From G965222505 sp965222505 (lineage in GTDB: Bacteria; Bacteroidota; Rhodothermia; Rhodothermales; DATKEJ01), in contig OZ244956.1 in NCBI GenBank assembly GCA_965222505.1, positions 5,146,001 through 5,210,000 on the forward strand: a stretch of DNA of 64,000 nt. The letters run 5' to 3'. The notes under the pieces are model-generated. The model was not told the origin of the DNA. It did no database searches and worked only from the letters and a program-made list of their open reading frames with translations. This document shows positions 42,841 through 50,189 of the stretch, one piece after another. Both the position numbers and the translations under genes were made by a program. Within the stretch, counting starts at the first letter, position 1. Every line of letters starts with the position of its first letter.

Positions 42841-44118
42841 TTATACTTGCCCTACAATGATCTGCTCGGATACCGGAGTTGTTGCGCCTCCAGTTGAGGC
42901 GCCCATAGTTGAGTGCTCTGAAGTAATTGTGGCTACTGAAACTGTAGAGAACCGTCGCTTCATTTCCTTTACTGGATTGCCACCTACTTTGTACAAAAGC
43001 CCGTTTGTAGGGTAAGTTAATACAAGGACAGCTCCCAGGTTTGCAGTAAGATCGACAAGTGATCTAAAGGCATCCTTTATCGTCGAAACAAGGGAAAAGG
43101 GCGAGGAAAAACGGTCTGGTCGATAGCGGCCCACCCCTTTGGCCTCCGGGTAGTCGTAAAGTACAAGTGTTTCAAGTACGTGATAGTACCTGGAATAGTG
43201 ATCTGTTGTATATGGCGGATCAGCAAAGACAATGGCAGGTGTCGGCCCGGCTTTTGCTAGGGCGATCAGTAGTTCGTTGGCATTTTGCTGAAAGACAAGG
43301 CTCTTCTCCCTCCAGCTTCTCATCCCAACGGGAGCAAGTCTATTTATTTCAAGCAGAAAAATAGTCCACACATCACGGATTCGAGCAGCTCGAATCCGCT
43401 TAAAGGTTTTTTCGTCTTTTACCTTGAGAAATTGTGCATAATGACCCGGTGACGAGACAATCCGACTTGTGGTCTGGAGTAGTGCAAGTAAGTACCACCG
43501 AGCCCGCTCTTCTGAAATATATCCTCCCTGCAGAGCCTTGTCTATCGAGTAGCGAATACTATCAATGTCCAATGACTGTTTTAGTCCGAAATACCCGTGT
43601 GAAAAAGTCAGAGTGCATAGACGGTAAGGAAACGCTCTTGGGTCAACTCTCAGCTTACTAGCTTCATGAGCCAGGGGAATACTGTTTCCGATGAAGTGCC
43701 ATTCTTCGACCACAGCTTTGTAGCCAGTGTACTTTCCCTCAAGGGCTTGAATTTCAGCATTTAAAGCATCCGAGAATCGATCTTGAAGTGCATTTTGATT
43801 TTGCTCGAAAAATGGGGCCAGCAAGTCCTCTGTATCCTGAATTGAGGGCGGCATTTCTTGAGAAGTAAGTAGTGCCTTTGCCACTAGCGTCGCGTAACTC
43901 TGGATGTCATTACACCAAACAGTTCGGCCCGAAGGTGCAATTGCAGTTGCAACAGTACATATGCCAGCGAACAGGTCAAGACATGGGCCAGGGGGAAGTG
44001 TAGCTACGATTTCGGCAACAGGGTAAGCCAATTCGCCCTTGGTGCCCATATACCGAATTCTCGCGCCTATGCGTTCTTTATTTCGGTAATAATGCGGTCT
44101 TACCTTGGTGAGGGGCAT
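42841..44118 (-). CDS. D12-class adenine-N6 DNA methyltransferase
   Basis: 425 residues from ATG at 44118, with GGAG five bases upstream. IRYMGTKGELAYPV (21-34) and CLDLFAGICTVATAI (46-60) form the SAM-binding motifs, and ADPPYTTDHYSRYYH (from 299) holds the catalytic DPPY at 300-303. The order and length fit the Dam/MT-D12 family. It converges on the PRTase-like gene and shares its low GC content. It may protect or mark DNA recognised by the ParB/PRTase pair. The target sequence is unknown. Confidence 0.85.
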   Translation of the reverse strand: MPLTKVRPHYYRNKERIGARIRYMGTKGELAYPVAEIVATLPPGPCLDLFAGICTVATAIAPSGRTVWCNDIQSYATLVAKALLTSQEMPPSIQDTEDLLAPFFEQNQNALQDRFSDALNAEIQALEGKYTGYKAVVEEWHFIGNSIPLAHEASKLRVDPRAFPYRLCTLTFSHGYFGLKQSLDIDSIRYSIDKALQGGYISEERARWYLLALLQTTSRIVSSPGHYAQFLKVKDEKTFKRIRAARIRDVWTIFLLEINRLAPVGMRSWREKSLVFQQNANELLIALAKAGPTPAIVFADPPYTTDHYSRYYHVLETLVLYDYPEAKGVGRYRPDRFSSPFSLVSTIKDAFRSLVDLTANLGAVLVLTYPTNGLLYKVGGNPVKEMKRRFSTVSVATITSEHSTMGASTGGATTPVSEQIIVGQV

Positions 44119-44903
44119 CCTAACTCCAGTTTAGCAAAGGTAATCTGAAACACAGTCCAAACGCAAGCCCATAACGAAACAGAGCGGGAAATTCAGGGAC
44201 TACACACAGCACCCAAAAAATCTACCTTGCGCTAACTACCGGAAACAGCCGCGTGTCGGCGGGGCGGACATATCCCTCGAAAACACCTCCGCATTCCCCC
44301 TGGGAATCCACCCCCGGCCAGCGCAACCCACCCCACCAGCACCCCAAACACTTAAATTGCGTTAAGTGCCGGAAACAGCCGGGTTGGCATCTTCTTCCCA
44401 AATGTCAACCCGGGCTTTTCCCAGGGATTTCCCAGTGGGACATTTGGGAATCTTTACTTTTCCCTAAGAGAAATCGACCTTCAGGCAAGGGTCTAACCAA
44501 GGCCCTGATTGCACATCGGTTGTTCATTACGAACAAAGTGTGGCGGTCCCAAAACGCTACACTACTGACAAGCCGTTGAGCACTACTGCCGATGTCCGCC
44601 GTGTATCGGCAAAAGAGGAGTCGGCACCGTGCTTGTTTCGACCGCCGCCCAAGTGGCAGAAGTCGGACTGTGCGGCGCGGTGCCGACAATCACTAGCGTA
44701 ATAACTCATTCCCTTCTTCGCCGCGCCACAAAAAAATAGGTATGGTACTAAAAAGACAGGTATTGGCTCGTTGATCCAGGGAAGCGTTTGAATACAATGC
44801 CCTGGCCCTGGCAACCTGGCTCCGCCGCCACGCTTTAGAAGGCATGTGCGAGCGGAAAAGCCTCCACCACGGGTTGCCCGGCCAGGGTCTTACGAAAGCA
44901 AAC
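44119..44903. other. Gene-poor stretch with repeats and an 11-bp inverted repeat
   Basis: No convincing protein gene is seen across this 785 bp. TTGCGYTAASTRCCGGAAACAG-type repeats start at 44227 and 44357, sharing the exact 13-mer CCGGAAACAGCCG. The second copy is preceded by the palindrome ACTTAA-N6-TTAAGT (44350-44367). TCCCAAATGTC (44396-44406) and GACATTTGGGA (44439-44449) form a perfect 11-bp inverted repeat around a C-rich loop. It may hold a structured RNA or regulatory region for the methyltransferase and PAS genes. Confidence 0.45.
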
Positions 44904-45569
44904 ATGCAAGACGAGAAGAGAACCGGTTTTTTGATGGTGGAGGCCGGTCGCCTGGTATCGACGGCTAACGAGGCAATGGTCCAGCAACTACGCCTGCCCT
45001 ATTCCCCGGAGGAGCTGGTAGGCATGGATTTCGCGGAGATTATTCTACTTTCCGCACCCTTGTTTCCAGGACAGGATTACGCCCAGCGCATTGAAGCGCT
45101 TGTTGCAGTTGGCCGGGAAGTCGTTGGTGAGCGCCTGGAGCGCAGTGATGGGGTGGTATTGCTCCGCGACTACTGGCCGATCAGGGGGTCTAAGGGGGTT
45201 GTGGCACATTTCTGGAAACAGGTTGAGGCCAATGCGCCTTCGGCCATTCTTCGCCAAGTAACCCATGATCCAGAGCGCTCGCAGGCAATAGTAGGGGGGG
45301 ATTTGGTCTTTGAAGAGCCCCAACCACTAAAGCTGGTGTGCGGCCTAACCGAAGATCCCTTTGAGGTCTTGCCGGGGGAGACGTACTGGCGCATAGAGGT
45401 CGCGGGTGAGCAAATGGTTATCCGGGTTCACCCAGCCGTAATCGAGTCCGGCTCACTGGTCGATTTGCTCCCGGTCAAGGTTAAGCAGCTGCGAGAGGAG
45501 GCAACTTTTTTCCACGGGGCAGCAGAGGCCGTGGAGGCGTTTACCCGTCAGCTTCTTCGGAATCGCTAG
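44904..45569 (+). CDS. PAS-domain protein
   Basis: 221 residues from ATG 44904. Residues 8-100 match a PAS domain: GRLVSTANEAMVQQLRLPYS, EELVGMDF, then SDGVVLLRDYWPIRGSKGVVAHFW with the typical DG...RDY.PI core. The C-terminal 120 residues have no recognised output motif. It converges with the CI-like repressor gene with a 29-bp overlap of ends. A phage PAS protein beside the lysogeny switch suggests it feeds a redox, light or metabolite signal into lysogeny control; inference only. Confidence 0.65.
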   Translation: MQDEKRTGFLMVEAGRLVSTANEAMVQQLRLPYSPEELVGMDFAEIILLSAPLFPGQDYAQRIEALVAVGREVVGERLERSDGVVLLRDYWPIRGSKGVVAHFWKQVEANAPSAILRQVTHDPERSQAIVGGDLVFEEPQPLKLVCGLTEDPFEVLPGETYWRIEVAGEQMVIRVHPAVIESGSLVDLLPVKVKQLREEATFFHGAAEAVEAFTRQLLRNR

Positions 45570-45918
45570 GCTTGTCGCCAGAATCGCCGGACTGTTCCGG
45601 CGCCTGAATCCAACTCACACGAACGCTTTGCCCAGGGCTGACTTCGGCTGAGATACGGTAGCGCCCTTCAACCCCTGTTGGTCCCGTCACTTCGATTAGC
45701 ACTTCACCGGCCCGGCGTAGGTGCCCCTCTCCAGGCTTTGTGCTTAGCCCTAAAAGATCAGCAAGCAGTTTTGCTGTTGTGGGACGAATGTGTTCGCCGC
45801 GCTCGGCTGAAATGATTGTCCCCCGGTTCAAGCCCGACCGCTCTGCAAGCTCTCTTTGGCTCCAACCACGCGCTTTTCTGGCCTTAATTATTTCAGTTGG
45901 GGATAAAGAAATTTCCAT
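45541..45918 (-). CDS. HTH repressor-like protein (CI-like)
   Basis: 125 residues from ATG at 45918. TEIIKARKARGWSQRELAERSGLNRGTIISAERGEHIRP is a classical XRE/CI helix-turn-helix (quoted: GWSQRELAERSGLNRGTIIS). The C-terminal half (VLIEVTGPTGVEGRYRI, SVRVSWIQAPEQ) has no LexA-type peptidase motif. It is divergent from a shorter HTH protein, the layout of a CI/Cro switch, and its 3' end overlaps the PAS gene. Confidence 0.75.
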   Translation of the reverse strand: MEISLSPTEIIKARKARGWSQRELAERSGLNRGTIISAERGEHIRPTTAKLLADLLGLSTKPGEGHLRRAGEVLIEVTGPTGVEGRYRISAEVSPGQSVRVSWIQAPEQSGDSGDKPSDSEEADG

Positions 45919-45934
45919 TGGTTCAAAAAGTCTA

Positions 45935-45963
45935 TTGACTTCGTTGAAAAAGTTGAGTAATAT
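45935..45963 (+). promoter_or_regulatory. Promoter in the CI/Cro-like switch region
   Basis: TTGACT (45935-45940), 17-base spacer, TAATAT (45958-45963), directed toward the Cro-like gene at 46029. Downstream, repeated CGGCAAA motifs (TCGGCAAATAACGGCAAAACC region 45983-46005) and an ATTTGCAAAT palindrome lie before the ATG, plausible operator sites for both repressors. Confidence 0.5.
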
Positions 45964-46028
45964 ATGAATGCGTGGCTCTTTAATCGGCAAATAACGGCAA
46001 AACCGTCGAATTTGCAAATGACGACAAA

Positions 46029-46292
46029 ATGGACGCTCTCAAGATTATTGAACGGAGAAAAGCCCTTGGATTATCACAGCGAGGACTTGCAAAGAAAACA
46101 GGTCTAAATCGCGGAACGATTGTGTCAGCCGAGATGGGCAGGCCATTGCGCCCTACGACCGTGAAGGTAATTGCTTCGGCACTTGGGCTTAGTGATGAGC
46201 CTGGACAGAGGGCGAAGCGAGAGATCCTAGAAATCGCAGGTCGCCTTGAGCGTGCTGCGGCTGAATTAAAAGCCGGAATTGCCGCACTATGA
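46029..46292 (+). CDS. HTH regulator (Cro-like)
   Basis: 87 residues. ALGLSQRGLAKKTGLNRGTIVSAEMG is an XRE-type helix-turn-helix nearly parallel to the one in the divergent CI-like protein (both have GLNRGTI.SAE.G..RPTT). The two probably share operators. It heads the rightward early operon leading to excisionase and integrase; the next gene overlaps it by 4 bp. Confidence 0.72.
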   Translation: MDALKIIERRKALGLSQRGLAKKTGLNRGTIVSAEMGRPLRPTTVKVIASALGLSDEPGQRAKREILEIAGRLERAAAELKAGIAAL

Positions 46293-46834
46293 CCCTCGTC
46301 CCCCAAATAGAGCTCCTCTTGCATAGGCAGCACCCCAGCGCCCGAATGATCCCCCGCGTAAAGGGCATGCTCGGCACCGGGGCAATACGAGGCTTCGCGG
46401 TATCCAAAAACTACGAAGCCGACATGGTAATGATCTCGGCGGGAGAAGTAACTGAATTTGAAATCAAGACCTCTCTCTCGGACTTCCGGGCTGACTTTAA
46501 GAAGCCGAAGCATGCCGCTTTCGCCAAGCTGTTCGAGCGCGGCCTATACCTTCCACACGCGAAAGAGGCCCTACCTAACCGTTTTTATTTCGTCCTCCCA
46601 GCAGCCCTCGGAATCAATCAGGTGCCATCCTATGCCGGTTTGCTCTTGGTACACCAAGGCGAAGGAGGAGAGGCTACGGGCCTTGAACTACTCAGCAAAG
46701 CCCCACGCCTACACAGCCGTCTATGCAGTCCTGAGCAGTGGCGAGCCTTTGGCCGTAGCCTACACGCCCGGTACTGGCAGGGGAGGACCGCCCAATTACA
46801 GGGCCAAACGCAGGCCCACGCGGAGGCCGCATGA
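46289..46834 (+). CDS. PD-(D/E)XK nuclease-like protein (MmcB-type)
   Basis: 181 residues. YEADMVMISAGEVTEFEIKTSLSDFRADFKKPKH in pieces: D45 in YEADMVM, E58-x-K60 in EFEIKTS, and DFRADFKKPKH. This is the PD-(D/E)XK core as seen in MmcB/DUF-type restriction-fold proteins. It may nick or trim DNA in phage recombination. It overlaps the Cro-like gene by 4 bp. Confidence 0.65.
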   Translation: MTLVPQIELLLHRQHPSARMIPRVKGMLGTGAIRGFAVSKNYEADMVMISAGEVTEFEIKTSLSDFRADFKKPKHAAFAKLFERGLYLPHAKEALPNRFYFVLPAALGINQVPSYAGLLLVHQGEGGEATGLELLSKAPRLHSRLCSPEQWRAFGRSLHARYWQGRTAQLQGQTQAHAEAA

Positions 46835-47157
46835 AACGCAAGACGCTACAACAACTCCGCCGACTAATGGGCAAGCTCAGTCCCAGCAAGGAAGAGACTT
46901 CGTTGATTGACCTACTCAGGTCAAGGCTGCCAAAGGCACCCAAGATACCAGTTGATTTTCGCTTTACGCCTTCACGTGGACAGTACGCCTCGCCCGAAGC
47001 CGCGCTGGAGGCCCGTGTTCGCAGTGAGGTCGAGGCGAACCGTACCCACAACCGCAACCGGCCCCGGCATGAGCACCGCACGACGAGTTACCGGAAGATC
47101 AAGAAGCGGTTGCTCAGAACAAGCCGAGAAACCCCCAAACTGCGCAAGGCCGCATGA
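46831..47157 (+). CDS. Basic hypothetical protein
   Basis: 108 residues, highly basic at both ends (MKRKTLQQLRRLMGKL; SYRKIKKRLLRTSRE). Possibly a nucleic-acid-binding accessory protein. No family recognised. Coupled by 4-bp overlaps to the genes before and after it. Confidence 0.5.
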   Translation: MKRKTLQQLRRLMGKLSPSKEETSLIDLLRSRLPKAPKIPVDFRFTPSRGQYASPEAALEARVRSEVEANRTHNRNRPRHEHRTTSYRKIKKRLLRTSRETPKLRKAA

Positions 47158-47381
47158 AAGCACCAAGGCATTTTAGCCGGAAAGGTGATCTCACCAAAAT
47201 GGCAAAGAAAATACAGCGTATCGTAGAAAACGAATTTGGGTGTAGCGCTGCCGTTGGTGTGGCCTTCACGCTGGAAAGCGATGGGTGGGATGATTGTCAT
47301 TTTGTAACCAATGTGAGCCGAGATGACGGCATTCGACTTTTCCGAGATACGGCCAACTATATGCAAGGGAAAGTCAATTAA
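47154..47381 (+). CDS. Small hypothetical protein
   Basis: 75 residues. KGDLTKMAKKIQRIVENEFG followed by a beta-hairpin (AAVGVAFTLESDGWDDCHFVTNVS) and a helix (GIRLFRDTANYM). Looks like a small alpha/beta domain seen in several phages, but no name is known to me. Stops just before the tRNA. Confidence 0.5.
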   Translation: MKAPRHFSRKGDLTKMAKKIQRIVENEFGCSAAVGVAFTLESDGWDDCHFVTNVSRDDGIRLFRDTANYMQGKVN

Positions 47382-47390
47382 GCCATAATA

Positions 47391-47465
47391 GCGCGGGGTG
47401 GGGCAGTGGTAGCCCGCAAGGCCCATAACCTTGAGGTCGCCGGTTCGAATCCGGCCCCCGCGCCA
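47391..47465 (+). tRNA. tRNA-Met(CAU) with initiator-like body
   Basis: Folds as a cloverleaf: acceptor CGCGGGG/CCCCGCG, D arm GGGC-AGTGGTA-GCCC, anticodon arm CAAGG-CCCATAA-CCTTG (anticodon CAU), T arm GCCGG-TTCGAAT-CCGGC. The acceptor, TG at 8-9 and the shared CATAACC anticodon region recall bacterial initiator tRNAs, but 1:72 is a C:G pair, not the C1:A72 mismatch, and the G29-31 run is reduced to two. Base 33 is C in place of the usual U. It lies in the phage early operon on the plus strand. Confidence 0.85.
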
Positions 47466-47501
47466 CACCAAGGGCCACTGCATAGGCCAACGGTAGGTGG
47501 G

Positions 47502-47534
47502 GTGGTTTAGCGGATGACACATCCGCATCTGCCC
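47502..47534 (+). other. Hairpin after the tRNA
   Basis: GCGGAT (47510-47515) pairs with ATCCGC (47521-47526) in the leader before the gene at 47558. It resembles a degraded tRNA arm but does not fold as a whole tRNA. Confidence 0.3.
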
Positions 47535-47557
47535 TGCCGGGGATAATTAAAACTGTT

Positions 47558-48127
47558 ATGGGACTAGGTGAACTCGCTGGTATTGTCGTTTTAGTCCTGC
47601 TCACAGGGGCATTCCTGTTCGTGTTTGGCCTGTTAATGCTGGTATCGTTTGCCGTTAGCGCATCGGCAGCCGATGTCAAACCCCGGAAACCAATGATCGC
47701 TGAGTTGACCAACGCAGACCTCGACGCCTTGCGCTCCCTGCCCGAGCGTTGGCCAGAGCGCTTCGTCATTTCTCGGGGCGAGCATTATCAGGCCCTCCTA
47801 GCGCGCCACCCCGGAGCGCAAAACCCAGAGGAGTGGCATCCGGCGACCGCGAGCGTGATTTATGTGTTTCGCTACCGCCCGTCTGACGACGGCGGGTTTG
47901 GCCTTGACGACGGCCCTGGTGTGGGCTTCTCCGAGGTGGGGCCGTGGGTGCTACTGGGGGCACTCATTGATGCGCATGGTGCCGAATACGATCTCAGATA
48001 TGTGGACGGCCAGGCGGATCGGGAATCCGCACACGAGGCCAGCGTTGATTTTCGAGACGACGAGCATGGTGCGCCTCTGCCTGGGATAGCGCTGCTCCGT
48101 GCCCTTACCAACCCCTCGGACCGATGA
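47558..48127 (+). CDS. Hypothetical membrane-anchored protein
   Basis: 189 residues with one or two N-terminal membrane helices (IVVLVLLTGAFLFVFGLLMLVSFAVS) and a cytoplasmic or periplasmic alpha/beta domain (WHPATASVIYVFRYRP, GPWVLLGALIDAHG). No family recognised. In the early operon between the tRNA and a second small membrane protein. Confidence 0.5.
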   Translation: MGLGELAGIVVLVLLTGAFLFVFGLLMLVSFAVSASAADVKPRKPMIAELTNADLDALRSLPERWPERFVISRGEHYQALLARHPGAQNPEEWHPATASVIYVFRYRPSDDGGFGLDDGPGVGFSEVGPWVLLGALIDAHGAEYDLRYVDGQADRESAHEASVDFRDDEHGAPLPGIALLRALTNPSDR

Positions 48128-48270
48128 TTGCTGAACCCCTGCTTTACGTAGCCCTAGCTGGCCTGGTGCTGGCCGCACATGCCCAGTACCGGCACCGTAG
48201 GCTTCGGCCTCGCCGGATGCCGGGGTGGCGACCTGTTCATAATAGAGACTGGAGGCTGTCATGTCGCTAG
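48124..48270 (+). CDS. Small membrane protein
   Basis: 48 residues, ATG 48124 overlapping the previous stop by 4 bp. A single N-terminal helix (LLYVALAGLVLAAH) followed by a basic tail rich in arginine (YRHRRLRPRRMPGWR). It overlaps the start of the next gene. Function unknown. Confidence 0.45.
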   Translation: MIAEPLLYVALAGLVLAAHAQYRHRRLRPRRMPGWRPVHNRDWRLSCR

Positions 48271-49466
48271 AAAATAGGTTCCTAATGGCCGTCCCGGCGA
48301 GCGACCTCTACCAGCTGGTCGAAGAGCGCTCAGAACTCCGTGAGGAATACGGGGTGCCGTTCTCTTATGAACTCGCTGTCATCTCCGTCATGTTGGATCT
48401 GGATACGGAGGATCTACGCCCAGCAAGATTCTACGCAAGACTATGGGGCTGGAGCCGCGGCAGGGTGCGTAATCACCTGGAGGAAATTGTATCCGAGGCG
48501 CGGCGGCGGCTCACTTGGGATGGCAGGAAAGGCAATGAAAAACAGCCTTCAGCCCCCAAGCCCACCTCAAGCCCACCCCAAGCCCAAAAAACAGGGATAA
48601 ACTCAATAACTACGTCACCCCCAAGCCCACCTCAAGCCCACCCCAAGCCCACATCTATTCAGAACTACAGAACTACAGATATTAAATCCCCCCCCCATAA
48701 CTCAGAGCTTAATCCTGAGAGGGGAGAGCACTCAAACGACCCAGGGGGTGGGGGGGATGAAAAGATTGGTTTGGAAGGCACTCATCCCAGGTCTTCCCAA
48801 CCGGCCTCTCCTCAGCCGACCCCGGCATCTCAACCACCTCGAATCGACCTTTCGTTCCTCCGGCCCCAAGACGTAGAACACCGATCGGAAATTCACCGGC
48901 AAGCCCAGCGCATCACCGCACTCCCGTCGCTTCGGGAGCAGTACCAGGCCGTCGCCACGCTCGTAAACCGACTTTGGCACAAATCCCCAGAATCCACTTA
49001 TGCCCTCTCGCCCGAAGACCGCAGGTTTCTCACTCAGACCCATGAACTCCATGGCTTGGTGATGCTGCTGGCCGTCGTTGTCGTGGCCGGGACCGGGAAG
49101 CGGCCCTTGAAACTGGCCGCGCACGTTTTGCCCCAGCTCGTCTCCCGTCGGTTCCAGGCTGAGACCCCTGAGCCAGCGGCCCCCAGGGCGCGGCCCGACT
49201 TCACCCCCGAGGCTGAGGTTGACACAACCACCGCCAGGCGCTACCTCGAGGCCATGCCTGAGACAAAGCGCACGGCCTACACGAAGCGCTTTATGGCCTG
49301 GCTCCGTAAACGTGACTACGCCACGTGGCAGGCCCTTGATGTGCTCAACTGTGAGGGATCGCCCTATCGTTTATCGGTGGTTGAGCAACTTGCCCGTCAT
49401 CACGCCGAGTTTGAGGCCGGGAAGATTCGGCTGATGCCGACTCGGAAGGAGGCCGTAGCCGTATGA
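48261..49466 (+). CDS. Replication-associated protein with iteron-bearing linker
   Basis: 401 residues. The N-terminal 80 residues (YGVPFSYELAVISVMLDLDTE, RLWGWSRGRVRNHLEEI) resemble a winged-helix phage replication domain. Residues 90-190 are a proline-rich linker whose DNA carries two sets of CAAGCCCA repeats. The C-terminal 200 residues are helical (LREQYQAVATLVNRLW, LHGLVMLLAVVVVAGTGKRP). It could be a second initiator or a helicase-loader type protein. Family only loosely recognised. Confidence 0.55.
   Translation: MSLENRFLMAVPASDLYQLVEERSELREEYGVPFSYELAVISVMLDLDTEDLRPARFYARLWGWSRGRVRNHLEEIVSEARRRLTWDGRKGNEKQPSAPKPTSSPPQAQKTGINSITTSPPSPPQAHPKPTSIQNYRTTDIKSPPHNSELNPERGEHSNDPGGGGDEKIGLEGTHPRSSQPASPQPTPASQPPRIDLSFLRPQDVEHRSEIHRQAQRITALPSLREQYQAVATLVNRLWHKSPESTYALSPEDRRFLTQTHELHGLVMLLAVVVVAGTGKRPLKLAAHVLPQLVSRRFQAETPEPAAPRARPDFTPEAEVDTTTARRYLEAMPETKRTAYTKRFMAWLRKRDYATWQALDVLNCEGSPYRLSVVEQLARHHAEFEAGKIRLMPTRKEAVAV
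48557..48651 (+). repeat. Two triplets of CAAGCCCA, 11-bp spaced
   Basis: CAAGCCCA stands at 48557, 48568 and 48579, and again at 48622, 48633 and 48644; the spacing is 11 bp within each triplet and 65 bp between triplets. An AT-rich stretch follows the second triplet (48655-48692). It may be iterons of a second origin; alternatively it only encodes a proline-rich linker. Confidence 0.55.
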
Positions 49467-49741
49467 GCACTCAATCGACATCCTCAGCCCCACGTAGGCC
49501 CCAGACGATTCGTGCACGACGGGCTCAATATGGCCTCCAGGATATGGAGCGGGAGAAAGCATTTCGCAGAGCATGGAAGGCACTCACCAAAGCCCAGCGA
49601 AGCGCCCTGGTCGATGAGGCCGAAGGCCGCATCCAATCCGACCCCGCAATGGTGTGGCTTAAGGGGGCCGGGCGTCAGGGGGCTGTTCGGAGCATGCAGA
49701 AGACGATGCTGCTTGAAGAAGAGTGGGGGATAGCCGCATGA
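49463..49741 (+). CDS. Small hypothetical protein
   Basis: 92 residues, overlapping the previous gene by 4 bp. Basic N-terminus (RRPQTIRARRAQYGL) and an amphipathic helix (KAFRRAWKALTKAQRSALVDEAEG). No family recognised. Probably DNA- or replication-associated by position. Confidence 0.45.
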   Translation: MSTQSTSSAPRRPQTIRARRAQYGLQDMEREKAFRRAWKALTKAQRSALVDEAEGRIQSDPAMVWLKGAGRQGAVRSMQKTMLLEEEWGIAA

Positions 49742-49770
49742 TCATCTTCCTCGACATCGACGGCATATAG
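49738..49770 (+). pseudogene. Ten-codon remnant of a HAD-type phosphatase start
   Basis: ATG 49738, coupled to the previous stop by 4 bp, reads MIIFLDIDGI and then stops. I-FLDIDG is the first motif of HAD-family phosphatases, often present in phages; the rest of such a gene is missing here, so it looks like a gene truncated by deletion or an early stop. Confidence 0.5.
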
Positions 49771-49791
49771 GGCCGTGTAAATACTCAAATC

Positions 49792-50133
49792 ATGAGCGAA
49801 AATCAACCTCAACAACAAACCGAAGCCACCGAAGAATGGGCCATCGTCGAACTGATGGGCCACTCGAAGATCGCGGGCCAAATCCAGCAGAGCAACTACC
49901 CCGAAATGCTTCGGGTGGATGTCTACGAGCCGGATGGCAAGGGTATTGCCTACACCCGGCACGTCAACTTCAAATCGATCTATGCGATAAACCCTGTCGA
50001 AAAGCTCGTTGCCCTGGCGATGGGTACCCGTTTGGAAACCCCGCCAGCAAGTGCCTACACCTTGCGCCGGTTGATCGGCCAAGCCCAGCCAGAGCCGGAT
50101 GAAGACCAGTACCAACACGAACTCGACTATTAA
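49792..50133 (+). CDS. Phage protein of a small widespread family
   Basis: 113 residues. AIVELMGHSKIAGQIQQ, then LRVDVYEPDGKGIAYTRHV and SIYAINPV fit a pattern recurrent in tailed phages (LxGHxxIAGxV..LRVDV...aIYxI.P). The domain has no known activity. It lies before the FtsK-gamma-like protein. Confidence 0.6.
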   Translation: MSENQPQQQTEATEEWAIVELMGHSKIAGQIQQSNYPEMLRVDVYEPDGKGIAYTRHVNFKSIYAINPVEKLVALAMGTRLETPPASAYTLRRLIGQAQPEPDEDQYQHELDY

Positions 50134-50189
50134 CCCAATTCATCCCTTAGCCCTTATCGACCAACCTCGCAAACAATAGAAGAACCACC

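Noticed and set aside
44253..44579. 108-codon frame with a Cys pair (CVKC)
   Set aside because: It covers repeats and the inverted repeat, has no ribosome site, and shows no credible zinc-finger pattern beyond one C-x2-C.
44119..44903. Retron-like non-coding RNA
   Set aside because: Inverted repeats are present, but no reverse transcriptase gene is found anywhere near.
47495..47545. A second tRNA after tRNA-Met
   Set aside because: It has one stem only and cannot form acceptor, anticodon and T arms together.
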